49,423 nucleotides of DNA. Origin: Bacteroidota bacterium (GTDB lineage Bacteria > Bacteroidota > Bacteroidia > Chitinophagales > Chitinophagaceae). Below, in pieces: positions 1 through 6,565 of the stretch. The notes under the pieces were generated by a model. That model ran no database searches, was not told where the DNA came from, and saw only the letters and a list, made by a program, of their open reading frames with translations. The DNA lies in assembly GCA_023429825.1 (NCBI GenBank), contig JAEZDC010000117.1, positions 1 to 49,423 on the forward strand, read 5' to 3'. The position numbers and the translations under genes were made by a program. The stretch's first letter is position 1; every line of letters begins with the position of its first letter.

Positions 1-86
1 CCCAATGGGCAGAAGAATTCTCGCTATTCTTTAAATTACATGATTTGGCATACAACCGATGCCTAATACATTGAAACAAGTTATTA

Positions 87-365
87 CTAAACATCTTTAT
101 TTGCGTTGATGGTGTTAATAGAATACAAACCCTCTTTGATTAAAGTTTCGGTATCAGGCCATCCTAAGCTATACTTTGGAAAGTGTTTTTCATATTCAGA
201 TTCGATCAATGAGATTTCATCATTTGTTAAAAGCGACGGATCTTTGATTCTTAATTCATTCCAAATAGGCAATCCCTCTAAATCATACAGGTTAAATAGT
301 TTTACGCCTGTAGATAGGTCGCAGTTTGGCGACAACTTAAGTGGTTCAATTTTATATACTATCAT
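87..365 (-). CDS. small hypothetical protein (92 aa)
   Basis: I do not recognise this protein. It is an acidic soluble protein of 92 residues with an ATG start and no signal peptide or membrane segment. Its start lies only 3 bases beyond the stop of the next gene upstream on the same strand (369-608), so the two are probably co-transcribed. An overlapping plus-strand frame (106-372) is the competing reading; I prefer the minus strand because of the tight spacing and the common direction of the neighbouring genes. Island gene of unknown function. Confidence 0.55.
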   Translation of the reverse strand: MIVYKIEPLKLSPNCDLSTGVKLFNLYDLEGLPIWNELRIKDPSLLTNDEISLIESEYEKHFPKYSLGWPDTETLIKEGLYSINTINANKDV

Positions 366-368
366 TTT

Positions 369-608
369 TTAAATATTGTTGTTTAAAAGATTTTGTAAAT
401 CAGCTTTTGAACTGAATTTTTTCATACCCAGTTTATAAAATTCGCTTTCAACCCTATGCAAGTCTTCTTGATGTAGAATAGGTTGCTTAGAAAGCCTTTC
501 ATAATATTCTGAGTTACCTGTTACTCTTTGGAGTACCTCTAGCTTCTCGTGCCAGCTGAACTCTCTTTTCAAGAGCGGATTCAATTTTTTTTGTTCTTTA
601 GTGTTCAT
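369..608 (-). CDS. small hypothetical protein (79 aa)
   Basis: Short charged protein beginning MNTKEQKKLN. The open frame extends to a TTG at 623, but the ATG at 608 is the better start. No domain is recognised. The sequence is helical in character and Lys/Glu rich, without a signal peptide. It lies between the 282-aa winged-helix gene and the 92-aa gene on the same strand, with a 27-base gap to the former, so a three-gene minus-strand unit is likely. Function unknown; possibly an accessory of the island's replication or regulation genes. Confidence 0.55.
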   Translation of the reverse strand: MNTKEQKKLNPLLKREFSWHEKLEVLQRVTGNSEYYERLSKQPILHQEDLHRVESEFYKLGMKKFSSKADLQNLLNNNI

Positions 609-635
609 AAATAATACTTTCAAAAAGCGGGAATA

Positions 636-1484
636 TTATAAAAGCGGGATACTAAGGGTTTGGCTTTTCAATATTCCCTTTTGGTTTAATTGTTTTAATA
701 AATTTCTTTGGTTCACGAACTCTATACAGTTCATGATCTCGTCGTACGTTCTTTCCTTGAACCTGTACGAGAGGTTTTGTTTTCGTTTCGATTTGCTAAC
801 TAAATAGCGTCTGTTTGGATTGTAGTTTTTGATGAGTTGGAAATCTGGTGTGGCCAGCTGAGCAATGAGTTTGTACCTAGGTTTAGTTCGCAAATATCCT
901 AGTGATTTCAGCTTCTTCTTTATACGATCAGCCTGTGATCTGCTTACTCCTAAGAGCTCACCTAATTTTTCGTTCGATAACCCGATATATGGCGAGATCA
1001 TTCCGGTTGCAATCAATTCTTGTATTGCACTCGCTTTTTTTAGTGCGGAACGTCCTGCAACCTTTATGATCTTTGCTTTTCGGCCACTTTCTCTACGCCT
1101 TACCTCAAAGCCAATGATTGCGGCTTGAACGAATTGAGTGATATACCTAATATCTCTTCTAAAATTGAAAACCGCTGATGTGGTATAAGTAAAATGATAA
1201 ACTTTTCTCAACCAGTTGAAACTTCTTATATAACATGTATTATTGCTGTGATCTATTCCCACCCAATTCAACTGGACCAGTCTTTCCATGTATTTACTAA
1301 ACGAGGTAAGCGTTCTAATTCCCATACGAAGCATGATCTCAGCTTTCAATTCTTTTGTAAGGATCAGATGACCGTCGCAATATGATTTCAGAAGCAAAAA
1401 GATACCTAATGCCTTATGCAACTTGCAGGCATTAACCATCTGAAGTAGCTCAATAGGCACTTTAAGCGTATGTGATTTAAACAC
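636..1484 (-). CDS. winged-helix DNA-binding protein of the island (282 aa)
   Basis: Basic protein with a helix-turn-helix at about residues 168-198 (core LGELLGVSRSQADRIKKKLKSL), the pattern of a winged-helix DNA reader. The N-terminal ~100 residues look like a second helical DNA-binding module. The start is a GTG at 1484; the first internal ATG lies 45 bases further in. The Lys/Arg-rich C terminus also suits nucleic-acid binding. Similar proteins occur on Bacteroidota mobile elements and could act in replication initiation or transcription control. I see no relaxase, primase or integrase motif. It is the first gene of a minus-strand unit with two small genes. DNA binding is well supported by the motif; the specific role is inference. 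Confidence 0.7.
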   Translation of the reverse strand: MFKSHTLKVPIELLQMVNACKLHKALGIFLLLKSYCDGHLILTKELKAEIMLRMGIRTLTSFSKYMERLVQLNWVGIDHSNNTCYIRSFNWLRKVYHFTYTTSAVFNFRRDIRYITQFVQAAIIGFEVRRRESGRKAKIIKVAGRSALKKASAIQELIATGMISPYIGLSNEKLGELLGVSRSQADRIKKKLKSLGYLRTKPRYKLIAQLATPDFQLIKNYNPNRRYLVSKSKRKQNLSYRFKERTYDEIMNCIEFVNQRNLLKQLNQKGILKSQTLSIPLL

Positions 1485-1680
1485 TTAGAAACCATGATGT
1501 TACTTAAGATTGTTTCGTTGGCTCGTAGGCTTAACCCCCCGTGGGCTCAACTGTGTAAGTTGATGTGATTGGATAAAAAAGCGAAGTAGCTAAATTTTTC
1601 CGGCTGCAAATGTACGATCGAAAATCAATACAAACCAAATATATTTCCACGAATCATGAAAAAAATCAATTACTATGATT

Positions 1681-1923
1681 CTAACCCGCTAAAGGAAAAT
1701 CAAATTCGTATAGTTCATTGTGCCGGACACCCAAAGTATCAGCCAAGAGTAATACGGTGGCTAAGGTTGGGTTCGTCACCCCTCTTTCAATCTTACTAAG
1801 CTGTGAGTATTCTATGCCAGCAAGATCTGCAAATTCCCTCATGCCTAACCCTTGCTGCAACCGTAGGCCACGCAAGTGAGTTCCAAAAGCTTTTACATAT
1901 AAATCTTTACGCCGGAGATTCAC
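1681..1923 (-). CDS. XRE-family transcriptional regulator (80 aa)
   Basis: Single-domain Cro/C1-type helix-turn-helix protein. The HTH spans about residues 14-70, with the typical run MREFADLAGIEYSQLSKIER followed by a conserved NPT turn. It starts at a GTG at 1923, which lies inside a small dyad (cactt/aagtg, 1921-1935), and a second dyad (ggcgt/acgcc) lies at 1957-1974. Both could be operators for autoregulation, as is usual for small XRE repressors of mobile elements. The divergent exported-protein gene starts at 2011, so one intergenic region of 87 bases probably controls both. No toxin partner is visible next to it. Family is confident; target is unknown. Confidence 0.88.
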   Translation of the reverse strand: MNLRRKDLYVKAFGTHLRGLRLQQGLGMREFADLAGIEYSQLSKIERGVTNPTLATVLLLADTLGVRHNELYEFDFPLAG

Positions 1924-1956
1924 TTACCGAAAGTGTACAAATAAACAGTCTATATT

Positions 1957-1974
1957 GGCGTTATATATGACGCC
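1957..1974. promoter_or_regulatory. candidate operator dyad between XRE gene and exported-protein gene
   Basis: Inverted repeat ggcgt-N8-acgcc centred on an alternating TA run in the 87-base gap between the divergent genes at 1923 and 2011. Together with the cactt-N5-aagtg dyad at 1921-1935 it is a plausible binding site for the XRE protein. The arms are only 5 bp, so this is suggestive and not decisive. Confidence 0.3.
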
Positions 1975-2010
1975 GTGTTCTTAATTTAAACTTTCCAAAC
2001 CTTACCTGTT

Positions 2011-2511
2011 ATGAAGATCATCATGTTTATAGTCGTCCTGGTACTCCATCTAAATCTTGCTGCACAAACTAAAAAGGAAACAGTTGATTGGATTAATTCT
2101 AAAATGCCAACTAACCCTATCGTTTACGGAGAATACTTCAAAAGTTCCCAGAAAATGAAGATCAATGATGATGGGAGCTTTGAGATCATCAATAGTGATT
2201 ATGAACTGCCGATTCATATTAAGAATCCTAAAGCCGAAACTGTAACTACCTTAAAAGGCAACTTCAAGGATTTAACCCCAACATCAGTTACAGTAAGAAT
2301 CCAGAAAGGTCTTGTTTTTATAGATATTAATTGTTCGAACGGAAAAGAGTGTATAGCCACCTCTCAAACGGGAAAAAGTGGTGCTATTTACGATAAGAAA
2401 GGAATCACTTTTGGCGCTTTCTATGCCTCAGAAACAAACATTGCTGAGCGTCTAAAAAAAGCATTTACACGGCTGATTATCTTATGTGGAGGGAAGAAAG
2501 AAGCTTATTAA
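2011..2511 (+). CDS. exported hypothetical protein (166 aa)
   Basis: N-terminal signal peptide MKIIMFIVVLVLHLNLAAQ, a hydrophobic run ending AAQ typical of Bacteroidota Sec substrates. The mature part is a mixed, probably beta-rich domain of about 145 residues with two cysteines (near CSNGKEC). No family recognised. It is transcribed divergently from the XRE gene and may be under its control. Periplasmic or secreted location is inferred from the signal peptide only. A small exported protein of this type in an island could be a surface or accessory protein, but nothing in the sequence fixes a role. Confidence 0.75.
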   Translation: MKIIMFIVVLVLHLNLAAQTKKETVDWINSKMPTNPIVYGEYFKSSQKMKINDDGSFEIINSDYELPIHIKNPKAETVTTLKGNFKDLTPTSVTVRIQKGLVFIDINCSNGKECIATSQTGKSGAIYDKKGITFGAFYASETNIAERLKKAFTRLIILCGGKKEAY

Positions 2512-2584
2512 AACAAACTATTCTAGCTTCTTTGAAGGCTTTCAGACTATCTACATAGTTTTAAAAGGCATAGATCCAGTAAAC

Positions 2585-3046
2585 CTACAGATGATCTATC
2601 TCATTCGATAAAACATAAAAACCATTTGCTGTTGTTATAACATGATCTCCACGGTTCTGCTGAATTTCATCTAACAACTCCTTGCTACCGGGGCTATAGA
2701 AGTTCATATAGGTTTCCATTGCCGAAATTGAAGTAAATGAAACAGATAACTCACCAGTGTAAAAATCAATAGTCTGACAATAAACTGTATCCTTTAAATC
2801 GAACCTGATCAAATGCCAACCAACTTGTTCTTCTATTGTCTGGATGAATGAAGAAATGTTCAGTTGTTTAATAGACATTTCCTTAAATAAAAGTTCTCCA
2901 TCCTTTATGAACTCTACAAATCCTTCGAGGCTTTCAATAAGTAAGCAATTCAAAGCTTGTTTCCAGTCCTTGCAATCAAACTTTAGAACATACTGATCTT
3001 CTTTATGCGATAAAGAGGCGAACTCTATATGTGGGGGATTGTGCAT
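2585..3046 (-). CDS. hypothetical protein (153 aa)
   Basis: Soluble acidic protein with an ATG start at 3046, no signal peptide and no membrane segment. It contains alternating beta-strand-like stretches and a Trp/Phe-rich middle. I recognise no family or catalytic motif. It converges with the exported protein gene (stops 73 bases apart) and stands alone on its strand. Similar small orphans are common cargo on Bacteroidota islands. An immunity-type or anti-defence role cannot be excluded but is not supported by anything I can see. Confidence 0.6.
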   Translation of the reverse strand: MHNPPHIEFASLSHKEDQYVLKFDCKDWKQALNCLLIESLEGFVEFIKDGELLFKEMSIKQLNISSFIQTIEEQVGWHLIRFDLKDTVYCQTIDFYTGELSVSFTSISAMETYMNFYSPGSKELLDEIQQNRGDHVITTANGFYVLSNEIDHL

Positions 3047-3386
3047 ATAATTTTTGTATCAATGAGGAAGGGCGAGATAAAAATAAGCGGTATTATTCAG
3101 TTTAATTTCCTTCTTGCCCTCACTGTTCTAATTATTAATACTATAGCATTTTTACACTCGTTCATCCTTTCAACTAGTTTTTCTAATAAGGCTTTTGTTA
3201 CACAAGTGAAATTATAGACTGCCTACTGGTAAGGCTAGCACAAAGTGCAACTCTTATATAGCATTTTTGAAAACTAAATATTGGAGAAGTGCTCGACGGA
3301 TATCACCAAGTATTAACACCTCCCTGCCTTGCATATGACAAGTCGGATATGCCCCGAGGGTCTGAATATTTCAGATTTCAACAGGT
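3047..3386. other. intergenic region, no convincing gene
   Basis: This 340-base gap holds only a 62-codon plus-strand frame (3029-3217) that overlaps the start of the gene at 2585-3046 and lacks family character. A short dyad gcatat-N10-atatgc lies at 3331-3352, upstream of the DNA-metabolism genes starting at 3426, and might mark a regulatory site. I see no RNA gene or repeat. Confidence 0.4.
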
Positions 3387-3425
3387 GTGATTCCGAAACA
3401 GTACTCATCATCAAAATCATTTATT

Positions 3426-3773
3426 ATGGTTACAATCACAGGTTACCACGTTAGACAAAATCAAGAAGGTAAACAATTTATCGTACTTCAATTGACAGGA
3501 GATGTAGAGATGATTCAATCATCTGAAACAGGACGCTTCTATGCTACAGCTAAGAAGTGTACGTTGCCGTCAACGTTTCCAGAAGAAGTAGCAAAGACGT
3601 TAGTTGGCAAACAAATCAAAGGAAGAATCGAAAAGATTCAGTGTGACGAATATGAATATGCGAATCCTGAAACGGGAGAAGTGCTTACTCTCGCTCACAC
3701 TTTTGTTTATGTCCCTGAAGAAAAACTTGAGCCAGAATTGGCCAGGAAAGAACCGTCTTTGGTGGGTGTGTAA
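3426..3773 (+). CDS. hypothetical island DNA-metabolism protein (115 aa)
   Basis: The open frame reaches back to 3387, but the ATG at 3426 (MVTITGYHVRQNQEGKQF) fits the start of the folded domain better. The protein is short, beta-rich and soluble: an N-terminal strand pattern, the run FIVLQLTGDVEMIQS, then KTLVGKQIKGRIEKI. That pattern resembles small OB-fold single-strand-binding proteins of mobile elements, but I cannot assign a family. It is followed by a strong terminator and then by the RecA-fold ATPase gene 60 bases downstream, a layout in which a ssDNA-binding partner would make sense. The OB-fold idea is inference. Confidence 0.7.
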   Translation: MVTITGYHVRQNQEGKQFIVLQLTGDVEMIQSSETGRFYATAKKCTLPSTFPEEVAKTLVGKQIKGRIEKIQCDEYEYANPETGEVLTLAHTFVYVPEEKLEPELARKEPSLVGV

Positions 3774-3782
3774 GTTGGAACA

Positions 3783-3809
3783 GGGCGAGAGAAATCTCGC
3801 TCTTTTTTT
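3783..3809 (+). terminator. rho-independent terminator
   Basis: Perfect 6-bp stem gcgaga/tctcgc extended by two outer pairs (one G-T), with a GAAA tetraloop, followed by seven T. It lies 9 bases past the stop of the 115-aa gene, so transcription of that gene at least partly ends before the ATPase gene. Confidence 0.8.
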
Positions 3810-3832
3810 ATTCATTTTTAAAATACTGGTTA

Positions 3833-4720
3833 ATGGAATTACAAATAGCACAGCGAAAGAGAGTTAAGCTTAGATTGAATATCGCTTCTCCTTCGGGTTT
3901 TGGAAAGACATATGGTGCTTTACTGATTGCATTCGGCATTTCTGGCGATTGGGATAAGATTGCAGTTATAGACACAGAAAATGATTCTGCATCTCTCTAC
4001 TCTCATCTCGGCAAGTTTAAGACCCTTTCACTCACACCACCTTATTCTCCCGATAGGTATATAGAAGCCATACAAAAATGTGAAGCTGCCGGAATAGAAG
4101 TTATTATAATCGATAGCATCACTCATGTATGGAAGGGGCAGGGAGGTTTACTGGAGTATCAGAACTCGCTTGGAGGCCGCTATCAAGATTGGGCAAAAGC
4201 AACACCTCTTTATCAAAAGTGGCTTGCTGCAATACTTCATTCGAAATGCCATGTTATTACTACCAACCGTAAAAAACAAGGTTATAACATAATAACGGAT
4301 GGTAATAAGACTAAAGTAGAGAAGGCAGGTCTTGATGATGAGATAAGAGATGGTTATGAATATGAGATGACCCTTGCTCTGGAAATCATCAATGATAAAC
4401 ATATGGCAAAAGCATCTAAGGATAGAACTCAGCTTTTCGTGGATAAGCCTGAGTTTTTAATAACTGTTGAAACAGGTAAAGCAATTTCAAACTGGTGCAA
4501 TGAAGGGTTATCAATGGAACAGGAGGAGGAGTTTGCAAATAAGATTAGCCAATGCAGGACTTATGAAGAACTAACTAAGCTTTATTATTCTAATCCGGAT
4601 AAGCAATTATCTCACAAAAATCAATTTGCCATCAAAAAAGGTGAGTTGAAACCTAAGCCATCAATTAATCTACCAACTCAAAACTTTGAAACAAATGGAA
4701 ATGGAACTTTTAAATCATAA
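3833..4720 (+). CDS. RecA-fold AAA ATPase, Sak4-like (295 aa)
   Basis: P-loop NTPase of the phage/mobile-element type. Walker A is at residues 19-27 (SPSGFGKTY) and Walker B at 89-95 (EVIIIDS), with a RecA-like core between them (IAVIDTEND at 43-51). This layout matches the AAA_24/Sak4 group of single-strand-annealing or recombination-mediator ATPases found in phages and integrative elements. Members act on ssDNA, usually with an SSB partner; the small protein encoded just upstream is a candidate. The last ~70 residues are a helical tail. The next gene overlaps its end by 26 bases, implying translational coupling. Core function is well supported; the Sak4 assignment is from motif pattern only. 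Confidence 0.82.
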   Translation: MELQIAQRKRVKLRLNIASPSGFGKTYGALLIAFGISGDWDKIAVIDTENDSASLYSHLGKFKTLSLTPPYSPDRYIEAIQKCEAAGIEVIIIDSITHVWKGQGGLLEYQNSLGGRYQDWAKATPLYQKWLAAILHSKCHVITTNRKKQGYNIITDGNKTKVEKAGLDDEIRDGYEYEMTLALEIINDKHMAKASKDRTQLFVDKPEFLITVETGKAISNWCNEGLSMEQEEEFANKISQCRTYEELTKLYYSNPDKQLSHKNQFAIKKGELKPKPSINLPTQNFETNGNGTFKS

Positions 4721-5684
4721 TGAAACTGATTTATTTGACGAACAGGCTATAGAACAAATAGTTTCTACGGAGAAGCCTTTTATTCAAGCTAACACTATCG
4801 CCAGCTCTTTAGAGGAAATTAAAAGCAAACATGTAATACCTGTATTCGTAAAGGATAACGAGCCTGTAATTTCTCATTCTGATTTTATCGAATGCACTTT
4901 GGAGGTAGCAGCTTCGATTTATACATCAGAAACGATTTTAAAGCCCTCTGTTCGCTTATCTCATCCTATCAAAGGCAGAGTGCCAGAAGCTAAATTGAAG
5001 TCAGCTGCAGAGTTATTAGAGCACGAAAGAACGCTTTATTATGAGCGTATGGCTTTCATCATCGAAGTACCTACAGTATATGATGAAATAGATGGAAGTG
5101 TGCTCTCCCTTACTATAGGAGGTGTAAAGGCGTATAACCTCGATAATCTGTACAATAAGAAAGGAGCAGATGAACACTTCAAGCTTTTCATTGGGTTCAA
5201 AAATTCAGTGTGTACAAACTTATGTGTCAGTACTGATGGATACATTAGTGATTTGAAGGTTAGAAATATCGGTCAGTTGAAAGCTTGTATAAGAACGCTG
5301 ATTGATAACTATAATCTAAACTACCATATACACTCTTTAAGAAAATTCAATGAGTATTCAGTTACTGAACAACAATTTGCTCATCTTATTGGTCGCTGTA
5401 GGATGTATACCCATTTACCTACTGAAGAAAAGAATGAACTATCTCCATTGATGCTTAGTGATACCCAGTTAGGGGCTGTAGTGAAGGATTTTTACAAAGA
5501 CAATTCGTTCTGTAGAGATGCTGAGGGGAACATTAATTTATGGAAGTTGTATAATTTATTTACCGGAGCTAATAAATCGTCTTATATCGACACATTCCTA
5601 AACCGGTCAGTAAGTGCATTTTCATTTGTTGAATGTTTGAAGAGAACATTAGATGAGAGAGAAACAAATTGGTTCTTAAACTAA
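4695..5684 (+). CDS. DUF3871-family mobile-element protein (329 aa)
   Basis: The central block (SLTIGGVKAYNLDNLYNKKG ... FKLFIGFKNSVCTNLCVSTDGY) is what I recall of the DUF3871 family, which is restricted to Bacteroidota plasmids and integrative elements and has no proven function. The frame runs back to a TTG at 4686; the ATG at 4695 or 4701 is the likelier start. It overlaps the upstream ATPase gene, and the ATPase-DUF3871-RadC order suggests a conserved DNA-maintenance module. No signal peptide or membrane segment. It is followed directly by a hairpin at 5688-5710. The family call is from memory of the motif and needs a profile search. Confidence 0.75.
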   Translation: MEMELLNHNETDLFDEQAIEQIVSTEKPFIQANTIASSLEEIKSKHVIPVFVKDNEPVISHSDFIECTLEVAASIYTSETILKPSVRLSHPIKGRVPEAKLKSAAELLEHERTLYYERMAFIIEVPTVYDEIDGSVLSLTIGGVKAYNLDNLYNKKGADEHFKLFIGFKNSVCTNLCVSTDGYISDLKVRNIGQLKACIRTLIDNYNLNYHIHSLRKFNEYSVTEQQFAHLIGRCRMYTHLPTEEKNELSPLMLSDTQLGAVVKDFYKDNSFCRDAEGNINLWKLYNLFTGANKSSYIDTFLNRSVSAFSFVECLKRTLDERETNWFLN

Positions 5685-5687
5685 ATC

Positions 5688-5710
5688 AAGGCTGGCTAAT
5701 CACCAGCCTT
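5688..5710 (+). terminator. hairpin after the DUF3871-like gene
   Basis: Perfect 8-bp stem aaggctgg/ccagcctt with a 7-base loop, starting 4 bases past the stop codon at 5684. The downstream tract (cttcatttta) is only moderately T-rich, so it may be a weak terminator or an mRNA-stabilising hairpin. It lies just before the ATG at 5720. Confidence 0.55.
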
Positions 5711-5719
5711 CTTCATTTT

Positions 5720-5965
5720 ATGGATGCATTGATAATTCCAAAGTATTGCGATGCTAATAGCATTCTTTTAGTTAATAGGTTAGGACAAATGAAAAAGCTT
5801 TATTGTCCTTTTCGGGTCAGAGTGAAATATCCAACAGTGTTTTTCAAATTAGGGATGGAGCTATGGGTTGAACAAGTGTCATGTAATTCCAAAGATGACC
5901 TTATTTACTGGGTTTTGGATCATCCTTTTTCACATTCTCATTTTGAGATAAAAGCGACATTTTAA
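5720..5965 (+). CDS. hypothetical protein (81 aa)
   Basis: The open frame begins at 5669 inside the previous gene and runs through the hairpin at 5688-5710, so the ATG at 5720 (MDALIIPKYCDANSILL) is the sensible start. Small soluble protein with a Tyr/Val-rich middle and no recognisable family. It lies between the DUF3871-like gene and the RadC gene on the same strand and is probably part of the same mobile-element maintenance set. Function unknown. Confidence 0.6.
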   Translation: MDALIIPKYCDANSILLVNRLGQMKKLYCPFRVRVKYPTVFFKLGMELWVEQVSCNSKDDLIYWVLDHPFSHSHFEIKATF

Positions 5966-6001
5966 GTTAGATTAATCATGTTTCTAAAAATATAATTATG
6001 T

Positions 6002-6457
6002 ATGAAAAGAAGACATAACCTGCTTTCTGAAATTAGTGTTACCTATAATCCTTGTTTAAAATCTTCATGTATTATATCCAATACTAACGAAGCCTATAAA
6101 GCTTTCTTACCATTTTTTCCTTCTGAAACTATTCAACTCCAGGAGCGATTCCTTGTTATGTACTTAAATCGGAGCAATAAAGTATTAGGCATTTATCCTG
6201 TATCGATCGGCGGAATTACCGGAACTGTTGCTGATCCAAGACTAATCTTAGGTGTAGCAGTTAAGGTGGCTGCAACAGGAATGATTTTAGCTCATAATCA
6301 TCCTTCGGGTTCTACTAAACCCTCCCAAGCCGATTTTGATATTACGATGAAGATCAAAGAGGCGAGTAGATACTTAGACATTAAAGTTCTAGATCATCTA
6401 ATTGTATCTTTCGAAGAAGGCGCTTATTATAGTATGGCTGAATCAGGAGTGTTATAG
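6002..6457 (+). CDS. radC: RadC-family JAB/MPN-domain protein (151 aa)
   Basis: JAMM metalloprotease fold of the RadC type. The metal motif HNHPSG is at residues 98-103 with the downstream Asp at 111 (SQADFD), and the upstream Glu at 48 (QERF) completes the site. It is shorter than chromosomal RadC (about 220 aa) because the N-terminal helix-hairpin-helix half is missing, as is usual for the RadC copies carried by Bacteroidota islands and phages. RadC's proposed DNA-repair role was questioned long ago; biochemical function remains unclear. It closes the backbone region, and the defence-like cargo begins 108 bases downstream. Family call is confident. Confidence 0.9.
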   Translation: MKRRHNLLSEISVTYNPCLKSSCIISNTNEAYKAFLPFFPSETIQLQERFLVMYLNRSNKVLGIYPVSIGGITGTVADPRLILGVAVKVAATGMILAHNHPSGSTKPSQADFDITMKIKEASRYLDIKVLDHLIVSFEEGAYYSMAESGVL

Positions 6458-6470
6458 GCGAGTTGATGTA

Positions 6471-6523
6471 TTAGTTTTTCATTGTATGATAAAGGTCGTT
6501 TAGTAGATCACCTTAAAAACTAA
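6471..6523 (+). promoter_or_regulatory. stem-loop leader upstream of the GHKL gene
   Basis: Outer arms ttagttttt (6471-6479) and aaaaactaa (6515-6523) pair perfectly over 9 bp. The inner arms aaggt (6492-6496) and acctt (6510-6514) extend the right-hand side without a break, leaving a 12-base bulge on the left. It lies 42 bases before the ATG of the 807-aa gene. It could be a leader structure, an operator, or a weak terminator for radC; nothing decides between these. Confidence 0.35.
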
Positions 6524-6565
6524 AATCAAAAAATTTCCTATATTGGAAGGAAACGGACCCCCTTT

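Noticed and set aside
106..372. Plus-strand ORF opposite the 92-aa gene
   Set aside because: Mirror frame of 87-365; the minus-strand reading fits the gene order and the 3-base spacing to its neighbour.
3029..3217. 62-codon plus-strand ORF with a hydrophobic middle
   Set aside because: It overlaps the start of the better-supported minus-strand gene, has no family character and no plausible ribosome-binding context.
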